Shown here piece after piece: positions 17,701 to 32,700 of a stretch of DNA of 64,000 bases (position 1 is its first letter; each line of letters begins with the position of its first letter). The DNA comes from Beaufortia kweichowensis (taxonomy: Eukaryota > Chordata > Actinopteri > Cypriniformes > Gastromyzontidae): positions 4,760,881 through 4,824,880 of the forward strand of contig CM032797.1 of the NCBI GenBank assembly GCA_019155185.1. The letters are read 5' to 3'. The notes beneath the pieces were generated by a model. That model saw only the letters and a program-made list of their open reading frames with translations. It ran no database searches and was not told the DNA's origin. A program made the position numbers and the translations under genes.

Positions 17701-20700
17701 AACACATCAGACATCAAACATAAAAACAGCTTCATGATATATAAAATGACATTATAACATGACATGAAAACAGTCAAGAATATTTTTTAGTTACCATTCA
17801 TCTCAAAAAGCAAATAATTAACCACAATTCTCACCTTAATAATCATTACTGGAAAATGTAATGAGAAAAAATAACTTTATAGTATTTCAAAGGACTGACA
17901 TATCATGGTAGTATTTGCCATGCTCATTTAAGTGAAAGAAAATCATTATAGTAAATGGTTTTGGAATTTGCTTAATTATGATAAAATAATGCCACAAAGC
18001 AAAGAATTTTAATGATTGTACAAAAAGCACTTTTTTAAAACTGTTATTTTTGGGAGACTGAAAAATACCCTTAAAATGTGTGATGCATTTTATTGCTTTA
18101 TACAAGTCACATTTACATTGTATATGGTTCACTCATAAATAAAAATTCTGTCACCCTTTCTTCAACGTCACATCATTTCAAACCTGTACATGACTCTTTC
18201 TTCTGTGTAACACAAAAGAAGATAATCTGAAAAAATGTCTCAGTGGTTTTGTGTCAATGAGGGTCAATATTGTTTGATTCTTCACAATATCTTCTTTTGT
18301 GTTCTGCAGATGAAAGAAAGTCATACAGATTTGGAATAACATGACATTTGGGAGGACTATCTCTTTAAATAGTCATGACACACTGGCGTGGTGTGATAAT
18401 CTCTGTCTAGAGTCGTATCACAGCACAGATGAGGTTTCCCCTGATCCTGCATATTATCACACTCAATCTGATCAAAAGGCGGTGGGCGTGCGACAGAGCT
18501 TTGAAGATCTCTCGCTAAAGGCAGATGTAGATTACATAAGCAGCTTCACAGCTTTTATAATGTAAGAACATTCCTGGAGTTGTGACACTTATCTCTGACT
18601 TATGAACTTCATTTTTAAAGATGAACTAAAACCTAAAAATCAAAACAAATCGTCTGCTTTGATCAGGAAAACGGTTACTGGTATGACGTAACAATCCGCA
18701 ATGCTTGATTTACTATTTATATCTGTAAGGCAAATGAAGCATGAATTACCTGTCTATAATGGCACACATGTCCAAGCTGACGTTCTCAAAGCTACCCAGC
18801 ATGCCTTGCTCCACAGCACGCAGGTCGACCAGCTGGTCATCCACATGTATGAGCTGCATGCAGCCCTGAAATGTACGCTGTGATGGAGAGAGGGCCGTCC
18901 ACGGGAAATATCCTGCACGTGGTGACAAGAAAATTAAATAATCAAGTCCAACTATAGCAATAAGATATTGACTATTGATTTAAATTATGCTTGGGCAGGG
19001 GTTTCATATATAAAATAAATGAATTTGTATGTTTTTGAGAGCAATTCTGACTTATCTCTGCTGCTAAAATATATATTTTTAAAGTTGCTTTGCAACAATG
19101 CCAAACTGTAAAAACACTACAGACCCTTACGAACACTTGAACACTTATGGTTTAACTTAGGGATGTCCCGATCCGATCACGTGATCGGAAATCGGGCCCG
19201 ATCACGTGGTTTCAGACTCGATCGGAATCGGACGTTACCTCCCGATCAGGACTCAGATATATATATTCTCATTATTTTTTTATAGGAAAGGATGTCAGAG
19301 CCGGGATTCGAACTCGCGTCGCCGAAGCGCAGTTGCGCTGCATATGTCACAGGCTCCGACATATTCTCATTATGTGAACACATCTATAGTTATGCGGTGG
19401 CACAGACCTCTTGACTCCACACAGCGCAGTAAGAGTTAGGAGTGCAGTTCCTAAAAGCACATTACTGGCTTTGCAAACACTGTGGCACTTTTATTTGTTT
19501 ATTTGTTTACATGCCTGCCGGGTATTTTAAGTTGAGGTGCTGTTTGTTTTTATATTAGACTTTTTTTATATTTACTGTTGCACTAAAGTCCAAAAGTGAA
19601 GAATTGATGTTATTTATTACTTGATTGTTCAAGCTACCTCACAGAAGTGCTCTGTTTGTTAACAGAGTTGTTGAATGTTAAAATAAGGTGAATTAAATAA
19701 AAAATAAGGAACATCCTGGATCTGTTTCTTCCGCTCTTCTTTATTCTTTTTTTATGTATTATAGAAGTATCGGATCGGGACTCGGTATCGGCAGATACTC
19801 AATATCAAATGACTTGGACTCGAGGGCAAAAAAACCTGATCGGGACATCTGTAGTTTAACTACAGTAATCTAAGTTTTTTGGTTTCGTTTGTGTTTGTAA
19901 AAACAGCAACCATAAATTTACTATGGTCTCGCCACAATAAGAAATACTTAAAAACAATGGTAATGAAAACTTTTTCCCTAAGTAAAACTATGGTTTCCTA
20001 AATTGAAATATATTTGAAGTGAATAGTGTTGAATAGTGTTTCCTTGGAACTGAACCCATGACCTCACTATATTAGTTTTAGTAACACCATAAAAACCTAA
20101 AAATATGATATTTGATATGAATTTGGATTACATGATTACCTCCGAAAAAATAATCTCCACCAGTTCTGATCTGAATGGGAAGGGCGGCTCTCACTGTGGA
20201 CATCTCATCACCGTTGATGGTCAACATGGCGATGCTTTCCAGTGCCAGAAAGTGTACGCTGTGCCACTGACCGTCATTAAGACCAGAACCTGACAGAGAA
20301 AAAGTTTACTGAACCTCTTTAAGCAACAAGATATCAGTAAAATGTAAATCTATTCAGTAATCAATCTTATTTTCTAGGCATCTGATTTTATATGAAGATG
20401 CATTATATTAACCATCTCTGTTGAAACTTCTTTTCATTTATTAGTAAAGTAAAATAAAATCGTATAGGTCTTAATGAAAGTGTTCAGATCTAACCTGAGG
20501 ATATGTCCACTCGAGTGTTCTTCTCCAGCGTGACGTAGATATGGACGGTGACTTTCCCCTCCACCAGACTGACCTCCACACCCCCGGGCATGAGCGGTGT
20601 AAAGAAGAGAAGACCGCTGGGGTTCCACGTGCGGAACCGCAGTCTGACAGACACCGTGTCAGCGTCGGTCCGACCTGGAAGATGCAGCGTGCTGGTGGAG

Positions 20701-23700
20701 TTAAAGAACGCGGGGAACGTGTGTGATTCTGCACAGGAGAACGTCAGGTTATGCTGGAAGGGAAACAGGGAAAAGGACAGTGAAAATGACACAGTGATCG
20801 AATCTATTAAGATACCACATTACAAAAATGTACAGGATGGATAATTTTGGTTCTGTTACGGGGGATTTTATTCAGGAGAACTGGTTAGTTCGAATCAGGA
20901 ATTTCCCTGCTGGAAAATCAGGCTAAAAACCAGTTTAAGGTGGTAGATGGTTTAATCTGCTTTCCAGCTAGTCCAGTTATGTTGACGTTTTGGTTCAAGT
21001 TGTTCTAGATAAGATAATCTTTGTCAACCACCATAAGCTGATGTGATCTGTGGTTTTCCAGCAAAGTAAAGGAGTAAAACTGTCGGTGGTCACAGGACAC
21101 AATAAGTGACTGTAACTTCTCACTTCTTGTCTGTCCGCACACACAAAGCATTATGGGAAAGAAGAGGAAAGCTCAGTATATGGCTCAGTTTAGTGCAGGG
21201 AGAGGAACTTCATATAACAACCATTTATTAAATTTGAGATAAAATACGCAAACCTTTGTGAGCTGTGATTACTGTAAAGAATACAAAGAGTCAAATTACT
21301 GTAGAACAAACAATAAAAACAACACAAAACATCTCATTTTGAAACAATATCCTAAAGCATAACAAACATTTATTCATTTCTTCAATGTTTTCTTGTGTCA
21401 ATAAATAAATAACTCAACAAGAACTGATTTTCTACACATACTGCAGTACTCTAAACTTTCTAGTTTTTAGTTAAAAAAATTAAAAAAGTAAAATCAGTAA
21501 ACAAGATAATGGGTGCTGTGTGCTAAAGACCAAAATACCCCAGTGCACTGTGGTAAGATGATGCAAAATGAGACAAATAAAATGTGAGAAAAACTGAAAA
21601 TGTACTTATAACTGAAAGTTTTCTTACATACAGTATAACTTTGGATAATTTCTCCTTATTTGTCCTGTTTCTTTGTTACTGAATCTGAGCTGGAATATGA
21701 CAACACTGTTCTTTAATGAGCTTCTTTACAGATTTGTTTGTATGACTTCGAATTAAAATGTATGAATTTTTTACATTTTCAACCAGTAAACCAGTTAATG
21801 TTGAATAATAATGTGAAATGGCTGGATCATCCTGTCACATTGTGTATTCTGCCCACATTTGGCAGGTGGGCGGGTGATAATGTTAATAATGTTGTTTTAT
21901 TTTTACATTTGAATTTTTAATCCAAGACAATATCTTGCTGCTTCTGTGTAAATACTGTAAAATATTTCTTTATCTTTTGGAGTTTACAGAAAGCTACTGA
22001 AATATCCCACATGTTTTGGCGAGCTCTGCGTTTCATCTGATAAACATGTATATGTAAACTGAACACGTACAAAGCTGGAGGTGTCCACTTTTCTCCTGCG
22101 TGCGAGGTTGGTGATGTTGTCTCCGTTGTAATAAATGGCCTCCATGCAGCCAATGAAGTTTTCTCGGCCTCCTGAGCTGGGCTTGGCAGACACCGGCATA
22201 CCCCCGAATGTAATCTGAGAAGAGATGGAAACATTTACCTTCAGTAAAACAGGCAGATAAACATTCATCTTCTCTCATCAACGGGTTTATTTGATACTTT
22301 TTCCATACTTGTTTTTCCTCGATTTTTATCTGAATGCAATAAAATCAGTAAACAAAATTATGTGTATTGTGCGCTAAAAACAAAATACACTGTTGCACTG
22401 GAGTAAGATGACGCAAGATGAGGCAAACGTAAAAATTACCTTAGCATTTTTACATAACAGATAAAGTTTAAAACATGATACTTGGTGATCTTAATTTTAT
22501 GTGGATTTTTCGTAATCTTAAAGGAAGTTTACAGGAAAATTAAAATAATTCAAAACACTTAAAGACATTATTTCTGTAATCACAAACAGAAACGTTTTTC
22601 GTGCAGTGATATCATATTGCTTCAGAAAACAGTGACTGAAACCTCAAGGACCTCAAAAAACAACATGAAGTTGGAATTACATGAATAAATAATAAATTGT
22701 TTGGGTAAACTATTAGCAATTCAGAAACTACTATTCAATTCACAGTACTGAACCATCTGACATTAAAAGTGAAAAATCCAACAGAGATTTAATAAAACGA
22801 CTGACTTTATTATAATTGAGTTATTTACTTCATAGTCGAGGTCGAGGTGGTCAAACTCTCCATTGGTGCGAAAGCTCTGCGTGTGCTGATCGACAGTGAA
22901 GTTGACGTTGCGTCTGTAGCGTTCGATCAGAACCGAGTGCCAGTGATCATCATCCAGCAGACTTCCACTAGACACAGATGTGTGACCCTGAATAGAGCCG
23001 TACTGATTACTGCCTGAAATAGACACACGGGCCAGAAACAATTAGAGAAAGAGGTCAGTTGTGTCAAACTACACCTAAAACATTCAATGAAACAAAAACG
23101 ACAATATTTTAGTTTTAGTTAGTTAAGATCACATAAATCAGTGGATCACAAATGGTTTTGGATGCACAAGTGTACACAATACCAAAATGGTCTCTAGTAC
23201 ACAAAAAATGTCCCTAACATAAAAAATAATAATTAATTTACTAGTTCAGCAGAAGAATGATTTGGCAGCGTCATCACACGAATTGAAAACTTTACTAAAA
23301 AGAAAATCTTGCATTAGTATTAGTAAATAATACATTAGTAAAAGTGCATTAAAATACCAGAAAAGACCTGTCATCCATATCTGGGTTATGACTCACCAGT
23401 TATCCACCACTTATATACAGAACAAAACAGTATTTATATGAAATACTATAGGAGACACCTGAAAATAACTCGATTTTTACATTTTCTTACATAAATTTGA
23501 GTCCTACTTTCCCTTACAACCCTGTCGAAAGATGCTGGAATTAGACTGATAACTGATAACTCCCAGTATTTTCTAAGGTATTCTGGCTGATTTCTTTAGC
23601 ATTGCAGGTGGTTGCTAGGGAGTTTCTAAGGAGTTGCTAGGGTACTGTAGTGAGTTGCATACTCTCCAAAATTAAAAAAGCCTTTAGAGTTTGGTGAATA

Positions 23701-26700
23701 AATACTCATTTTATCACCTGTACAATCATTTTAAAAATGGGTAAATGAGTTTGCCACTAAAGTTTCATGTTTTGTTGAAATCACTGCCATTGCACCAAAC
23801 ATCACAATATCACATCTAGTTCTATTAGTCAATCTTAAGATCCGTTACCCAGGTTGATGTGCAGCAGTAGTTTTGCTCTTCTTAGCTCTAGAGAGATATA
23901 ATCCCCCTGCTGACCCTCCCCGTGCAGCAGAACACCGTCTCCTTTAGTCGTCTTAAACTTCAGTGAAATCACATCCTTCAAAATCTTCACCTTCTTCTGT
24001 CGGAATCGATATGAAATCACTCCCTCCCCGTCAAAGTTGATCACATCCGCCCCTAAAAATAAAAAATATCAGAGATATGGTCAGCTACAACACGCACATA
24101 CACTACTTTTTAAAAGTTAAGGGTCACTTACTCATTCTTTTCCACATTTTAGAATAATAGTAAACTCATCCTAACTATGAAATAACACCAAAGTAACTAT
24201 GGGAGTCATTCTGTATTTGATCACCCTTTGACTAGAATGTGCAGAAATGTTCTGTTGTCATTTTTGTTTGTGTTTGAGGTTTCTGAAACCCAGAAATGAT
24301 TTTTAAACAGTAATGTAGGAGTTCACATCTATCCTGGCCTCTTATTGGCTGATTTGGTTTCATTATTCAGTCCACGTCATCAATTATTAAACAACAATTT
24401 TTTTTATTAAAAGTTAGTATAAGGAAATTATTTTATTGCCACAATGATATTTCCCTCCACATAGCTAATTTCAGGCATACACTTTTAGATCAAAAAGGAT
24501 TGAGATCATAAAATATTTCAGCCATGTGTGTTTTAAATTTTAAACAGTAGAGTAAATCAAAACAAAGAAACTTTATGATGTAAGAGTGGCGAAACTCTTT
24601 AAAGGGGTCACATCATGTATCTCACATTTTTCTTGACTTTTGGGATTAAAACAGGTGCAATATATAAGATCAGATTTAAAACTTTAAAACTCAAAGTTCA
24701 CCAGAAGATGTTGTTAAAAAACAATTGTCAATTATATAGTATCTGATCTCAAACCTGTAACCTGCAAGAAAGAATTATCAATCATTTCACATGTGAAAGA
24801 CAAACAAATCATATCAAAGGGTGTATACAAATGTTTCAGACCTCAGATGGAAGGCAGAAAATGTTTATAATAAACTAATATTTAACTGTTGGCCTGGATC
24901 TTAAAAAACTGTTGGCCTGGAAATTATAAAAAAGTACACAATAACCCCTTAAAAACGTCTTATAAATCAAACATCATTTCAACAACGTGACACTTACAAT
25001 AAGAGCAACCGAACAGCTCCACTCTCAGCCCAATTCTGCCCTCATCACTCCAGTCCAGCGGGAGAAACCGCACGAATCGGGCCATAAAAGGATGCTGAAG
25101 TTCATGACGCACGGCCCGCTCCGAGTTCCAGTTACCTGAAAACGTCTGAGCCAGAAAAAAGGGAAAAGCACTTCATAAAGGCAATGGAAATCTCTCCTGA
25201 AAGTGAGACACTCCATTACTGAGTACACAGATCAATACGACAGAGTCCTGGCACATATTTCCAAGAGAAATGGCTCTGCATATAAATGTAGGCCTTCATC
25301 AGATCTCTGTTATTCAGAATAATGATGTGAAGAGGCAATGTAGTGTGTTCAACACTACACTGTCATATGAAAACAACATCATCATTTTTTAAAGAAATAT
25401 AGATATTAGCATTTGAAAATGAGGAATAAACCAACAAAAATTTCATGCTTAGGTGACGCTTTGAAGTAAGAAAATTGACAAATTGGGTTTGTTTAAGGGA
25501 TAGTTCCCCAAAAATCTTTCATCATTTATTAACCCTAATGTTATTTCAAACATGTATGATTTTCTTTCTTCTGCAGAACACAAGAGAAGATATTTTAAAG
25601 AACACTGGTATGGAATCAACATTGGAGCCCATTGATCACAAATTTAGACATTTCTCAAAATTTCTTTTTTTGTGTTACACAGAAAAAGAGAGTCATATAC
25701 AGTTTTTAAATAACGTGAATAAGATGAAAAAATGGCAGATTTTGGGAGCAAACTTTCTTTTTAAGAAATCTTTAGAGAACAACATGGGACAAAGTTTGTC
25801 CTTTACATCAATTTTTTTTCCTGCTCCATAAAACAGCAACCTCAGAGCAATAAAGTTTTTTTACCCGTTTTCTTAAAACAAAATGCATGTAAAGTGTACA
25901 AAAATGTAAAATAAAACTATATTTATTGTTTTTATGTTGCAAAGGAAGGTTGTTTAAAGGTTTACAGATATTTTAGGGAAAAGTTTCACTTTAGGCTAAA
26001 CTTATCTGGGTCACGTCAGTTCTCCAGAACACAGCAGAAGCTGTTACTCTAAGATTAGACAGCCAAAAAAACAACATCTATTCCCCGAGCAATAAATCAC
26101 CCAGCGTTCCCTGCGACTCACCCATATGTTGCCATCCTGCTGATAAGGCTTCCAATTACTTCCTGTGTCACTGTAAAGTAACCTGTAATGTTTCGTCCAA
26201 TCAGAGCTGCTGTATCTGCCCTGCGTCGCCACGGCAGTGATCTGTTTCCTGGCCTTGAGATCAACCTGCAGCCACTGATGCTTGTCGGAGTTGAGCGGTG
26301 ACCAGCCTCCATTGCCTTTACAAGATAAAAGACAGGGCAAAACATTGCAAGACGCTGCCAAGGTGAAATGCTTTTAGTCTATAGGCTTCGGAAAATGCTG
26401 CATTAGGCACTACATTTCCTTAACAGCGGCCAAAATGTGCATTAAAACTCATAGAGACATGTTTCTGAAGCGTGCAATGTAAGCAAATCCTGATGTGTCC
26501 TTTGAACTTGATCTGTCTGTAAAGTGCACACTACATCTCTGTCTACATGTCAACTAGACATTATGTGCACTATGACCTAATCCAAAACATATCAATGAAG
26601 TCCACGCTCACCTACTCTCCTGTTGAGTTTGGCATATCCAGCGCCGTAATCAGCTGCCAGCACAGACGAGCTGGTGAAGGCGCTGTAGGGAAGTGGTGAG

Positions 26701-29700
26701 GCCAACACCTCCTCGCACCTCGCTGGAGAAACAAACAAGACACAAACTGGCCGTTTGACATGGAAATTATACAATTCAAGACACAACAACAACATCTAAT
26801 ATCATTATTTTAAGATACAATGCCAAACCTCCTCATTCATAAGATCTTGTATTGTATAGTAATATTGATGTTCTGATATTTAATATCTAATGCTCCCAAA
26901 CACCTAAAACTACAATAAAAATGTAACTGTTTGTGTAACATAAAACATCCTAATACAAAAGAAAATAATCACTTTAAAAATACAGAAAATACTATGTTTT
27001 GTGTAAATTGTAAAGGTCTGAAAGCTTTCAGAAGTGGAACACTGTCTCGCTGAGACAGGTCCTTCATATTTCTGGCCGCTGTGGGTGCGGTCAGGATCCT
27101 CATAACCCAATTTATCCTTCAAGAGGAGAAGATAACACAAACCAAAGCCTGGACGCTTCTCTTAACATTTACACAATATGATTTTCTTTCTGGTTCATGT
27201 TAAACAGGTACATAAAATCAGCTATATTTGTAAGAATAAGATCATCATTGAACATCATGAAAAACGAAGTTCATCAAGGAGAATGGAATTAGCATGATTA
27301 GATGAAGAAAACTGCAGAAATAAACAGTGGAAATGATTTCAATGAGTCATCATGAGCAGAAGGATGTGACATTACAGACACGAGTGATTATTTCCTGCTG
27401 TGAGAAGATGTGCTGCTTTTGTCATGACACGGTTTCATCTCTCTGATGAAATGATTTCCAGCAACTCTTTAGATATTAACATATGTCAGCAAACACACTT
27501 CAAACTTCATTGTGTCGTTCGCTTGTTTCTTTAAAGCAAATCCTTTAGCTTTCTTAACCTCCGTCTGCTTCCACAGAGAAAAACTGCCCACGGCCTAAAT
27601 GTTCTAGTGTGGTAACAGCACAACAGGTGAAATCCTCCGAGATCTACGAGAGAGATGACTCTTTATCTGTATAGTGCTCATATATTGATCGTGATCTCCT
27701 CTAGGATTAACCTTTAATGTATCCAGCTCCATCTCTCTCTCTCTTTAGCCTCTCTTTAGTGCAGGTCAAAAGGACCAAGAATACTAAAATGAGGATATCC
27801 GGGAAACAGCAAAACAAGTTTTCATGCCAATAGTGAATCTCCTCTGAAAATCCCTGTATGATGTACAGTAATATGACAACAATGTAGCATACTACAGTGT
27901 GTAATGTTACACAATGTGTATTGTTTCACTTGCCTCGCACTATTGAATAAAGTATATATTTATTTCACATCTTTGGCATAGTCTCTCATGCATGCTTCTC
28001 ATGGATTCAGAAGCAAATAGATGTGTACGTGTGTGTGTATGTATTGCTATGTTTTCAGTCACTTACCCAATTGAATTAGACATCATGAAACTGAGACAGG
28101 AATAACATGTAGAGTTTTCACCATATCCTGACTCAGATTAAGAACACAAACTACCTCAAATGTTTCTCCAAGACATTCAGTGAGACTAAACAGAGACCAA
28201 AGACTGACTTTCAATTTCAGAATGAAATTTCTTCCGAGACCAAATGACGCAAGCAACGATATCCACATTAGGATTACGTCACTTGTGTGACCTAAAGGGT
28301 AACATTTTTTAATAGGGATGCACCGATACCATTTTTTAAAGACCGAGTACGAGTACCGATATTTTTTTCCTGGTACTTCGCCGATACCGATACCTGTTTT
28401 TTGGGATCTGCCAGTTTTCCAAGTAATGACACAGTGAGACTAATAATTTTAGGACAGCTTATCTGTAATTATGAACAACTGTAACTCAAACCATTTTTTT
28501 TCTGCTTGTCACAAGGTTATCAATATACAAATAATTTTCACAGTATCTAATAATTTCCATAACCAAACCAAGGGCATAATAAAATATTATTTATTTTGCC
28601 CTTGGTTTGTTAAAATATTTGGTTTGTTAACATTATTAAAATATTATTTATTAATACATTCTGTCGCTGCTGCCGAAGTCTCTGTGCACTGAAATTCTGT
28701 CAATGATGTCACAGGGTATCGGCCTTTAGTATCGGAGTGTTTTTATGAGTACGATTACATGAGCCCAGTATCGGGCCCGATACCAATACCAGTATCGGTA
28801 TTGGCGCATCCCTATTTTTTAAGTATTACAGGCTGACTTAATGACTTAAAAGAAATGTAACTGACAACTTCATATGATCTCCTTGGCTTTTTAAAGATAA
28901 ATGACAAAGCAAAAAACTTTTGTCATGTGGCCTGAGCTACTTTTCAGCCAGACAAAATCCACAGTCAACACAATCTCTGAAGACAGATAATGTAATATAT
29001 TTTTAACAATAGCCAGCGGTTTGTTCCCCGGCTCTGAGATCTGTCCTGGTTTTACCTCTCGTCTCATTACGCACAGCTTTAAATGAACAGGTTTAAATAG
29101 ACTGAGCCTGCTGAGTAAAGGTTACGTCAAAAATAACCCCCGTGTCCTCCAAAAAAGATGACTCCTATTCCAGGTAGCGATACGCCCTGATGTTCATCAG
29201 AGTTTGATGATGTTTTGGGGTATTGAGGGAGAAGAGGATTGTGGAAAGGATTCTGGGTAATGAAGTATAGACACACACCACTGTCTTTATGAGTATTTGT
29301 ATGGATCCCTCAAAGTCTGTACTGACCAATCAATCTATTCATCTGCCAAAAACAAATCTCTCACTGAGCCTTGACCAACATAAGAAGTCAATGCTGAAAG
29401 ATCAAACTCTGACCACTGGCACAAAGTCTGGTCCACTTGGAACTTATTCTGGTCAGAAACCCAAGAGAATTTCATTCATATAAATGACTAATGCAGTGTG
29501 CTTTTTTTAAGTGCTCTTTGGGGGCTATATAGGAAAGACTAAAATCAATGATACTACAGTACAAGAATAGCACAGCATGAAGCAAACAAAAAATAAACAG
29601 ACTCAAAGGATTAAGTATTGATTATTTCATAAACAAATCTAAAACATGTGAAATATACGGTTAATCTGGCACTATTGTTCAATAGTGCCAAGTGCTAAAT

Positions 29701-32700
29701 CACAATGTAGCACCATTAAAAAATGCAACGTAAATGCTAAAATTGACGTTGCATTTTGATGTGTGTGTTCACTTCCGATTACTTCCGTTGCGCGTTAGTA
29801 TGTCCCAATATTCGCCTAGTACATAATAAATACAATACATACTTTTAGGGCATAATACGAGTAGACGAATTGGCCCGCTCGGACTCCGCCGCGGTGTCAC
29901 ATGAAAACACTAAACATGACGACGCCTTCGGGTGTAAAACGTACGCGCGTCTCGTGTGCGCGCATCTTTAGATGGCATCCGGTGCGGCGCTGCGCAGACT
30001 GATCATCGTATGACATAGATATCGCGAGACTCAGTCAAAAGCCCCGCAACACTCTGTTCTCGCGATATCCTACGTGTCTTTTGCCGATCACTCTGCGCAG
30101 CGCAGGAAGCACGAAGTTCAACACACCTGCTGAAACGAGCCGTGGTCATTCCGAAGGTTTTAAATCCAGTCGCTGTCTTCTCACCTCAGCTTCGTAAGTG
30201 TTGACAATAACAACCGGTATTCTCTCGTTTGTTCATTTAAACAGCATTTTATGCCGCTGTCAGTTAACAGCACTCGTTTATTATTTACGTGCTGATTGTG
30301 GTACTCTTCGGTGCGATGGGCGCCGCCATCTTTATATTTCCTTTAGTCACTGTCAACATATTTAGATGTGCAATTAAATAAACAGGCTTACATTTATTTA
30401 TTTGATCATACATATAGTAGTCCAGCATTTTCTGTAATCTGATAATGATTAGGACCTGTTAGTAAATACGGTTGTCCGTGGGAATGCAGTCATTTGTCAG
30501 ATACAGATGTGATCAGGTGCAAGATAACACTGGTCTCAAGGTTTTGGATTTCTGTTCCTTCCTTCAAGACGACTCGTATTTAGATTATTTATTAGCGTTA
30601 AAAGTTCAAGTTTAATTTATTTATATAGGGCTTTTACAATGTAGCACTTGTTTCAAAGCAGCTTTTCAGAAAAACAAAAGGATATAGTGCAAAGGAAATA
30701 TTGAAATTATAAAAGGTAAAAAACAAATGGTAACACTTAGTAACATTAAAACATTAATTTTACAAATGATTTAGTAAGATTAAACATATTTAATAACATT
30801 AAAAGAGTGCCATTTAAGACATTATTTTCTGGTTGAGTTGTGAGTTTCTTTCTATAATTTGGTAAAGAGAGTTTGAGTTTAGTTGATGACATCAGACTGG
30901 TGTCTCCTAAAGGGAGAAGTGGTTGATAGAATCAGTCCCCATAAGTCCCTCATGTCTGTCTTAAATCATATAAGGATGCTTTTCCTTTTATTATTAATCA
31001 ATATGGAAATTCATTCTGTTATTGCTTTATATAATCTACAGGATGGAGCCTTTGGTTTTCATTCTTTGTCTTATTAATTAAAATATATGTGCTATAAATG
31101 CAAAACATGGATGCTGCCAGTGGCAGATGAGATCAGTGTTTGTCAATCTTGATGACTTTTATACAATAAGGCTTCTAGTCTTCTGTCTAAAGCTGTATGT
31201 GATTGTAAAAGAGATACTAACACTATTAACTATAAAATTAAGAGTTCTTTAGGGTTTGACATGTAAGCTACATATGTAAAATTCGTAGATTATATGGATT
31301 TGTAGTTTAATATATAGTTATTTAAACTTCATAAAGTGGGAATTAAGACACTGCAAGACTTTATCAGTTGACTCATGGTTACCAGCAGCTGGTCTCAGTC
31401 AACATGTTTAATTACTTTAGTGGTTTAAGCTGTCAATTATGAACTTACAATCAACAGCCGCATCTTGAATTAATGAGTTGACAGGTCATTGTAAATGGTC
31501 TTTGTTTGCCTCCACGTGCTCCAGACCACATCTGTTCATGAGGGATTGTTCAGGAATTGAGATTTGATTGAAAACATGAGCCCTTGAAGGGGCCCTCCTG
31601 CTGTAAGGCTTTGTGGCCATAGTGGCTCGCTGAGTGTTAATGGATCTGTGATTCGGATTCATTAAGCAGCTTTATTTTCTGGGTAATATTCAGGCAGGGT
31701 GTAGCTGAAGGCCTTCGTACCTACAGGCTAGTAGAAATGAATCTCATAAAAACAGATCTGGGTCACATTTCCCCAAGGTAAAAAAAAATATATTGTGCAT
31801 AAAAGAATAAGCTTTTTTGGACTGTTACATTTTTTTTTATTGTGATATTATTACTATGGCAATTCACCACATATTTTTTAATCATCACAAATTAAAGGTA
31901 GTTGAACCAGTACTACAATAATGTGAATGTTCTTTTAAATAATAAAATGTTATTTTATTGTTATTTATTTATTTTGCATTACAGTGTTGATTAGGGGTGT
32001 AAAGATATAGCGATGTATCTTATTTTTTTTTTTTTGGCGATTCTTTTTATGTTAAAATTCAGCTTCACTTTTCAGTGACAGACCTATTTAATTTGTATGA
32101 ATTCACATACAGAACAGAAGGTTCATTTTAACCTTAAATGTTGTCAAGTTGTTTACCAACATATCTCAATTAAATTCTCTTTTCAGTAACATTTATTCTT
32201 TTTTATTATTTTGTTTTATTTTTACATTTTGTACAAAATGTAATGATACAACCTCAGTATTGAGTATTACATCATATTGTATTGTGAGCTGTATCATTAC
32301 AACCTAGTACTGTATTTCGGCATGATGACAATGTTAATTGGGGAAGCAGAAGTTGTAAAAGTCTTGGTCCTAAAAAATAAGTTTGATTTTTTTTATATAA
32401 AATATAAATACTTCCTTCCTTTTGTTTGCTTTTGGGTTGAAATATGACTCGAGACATGCTTTTCACAGGTTTTGGGAAATTTACCAAATGACAGATTGTG
32501 GCTTTAACAACATGTTTCTTTTCTTCTTTGTGACCTAAAGCCCCATAGCTCTATAATGTCCATTATAATGAGTTAGTAGAAACCAGCGACCTTACCTACC
32601 CCTGGCATTGTGAAATCAGGAAGACTGAGGTGTATGTGCTTTTTAGCCTGAATGCTTAAAGCAGAAGGAGGCTTTTGTTCAATTCTGTCCATTTCTGTTG

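Noticed and set aside
19290..19365. A functional tRNA gene
   Set aside because: B box and acceptor stem are present, but the T stem and anticodon arm do not pair well and the segment sits inside a transposon.
30883..31077. 64-residue frame downstream of the intronic CpG island as a gene product
   Set aside because: Low-complexity AT-rich composition, no splice sites in frame and no known motif; it does not support a protein-coding gene there.
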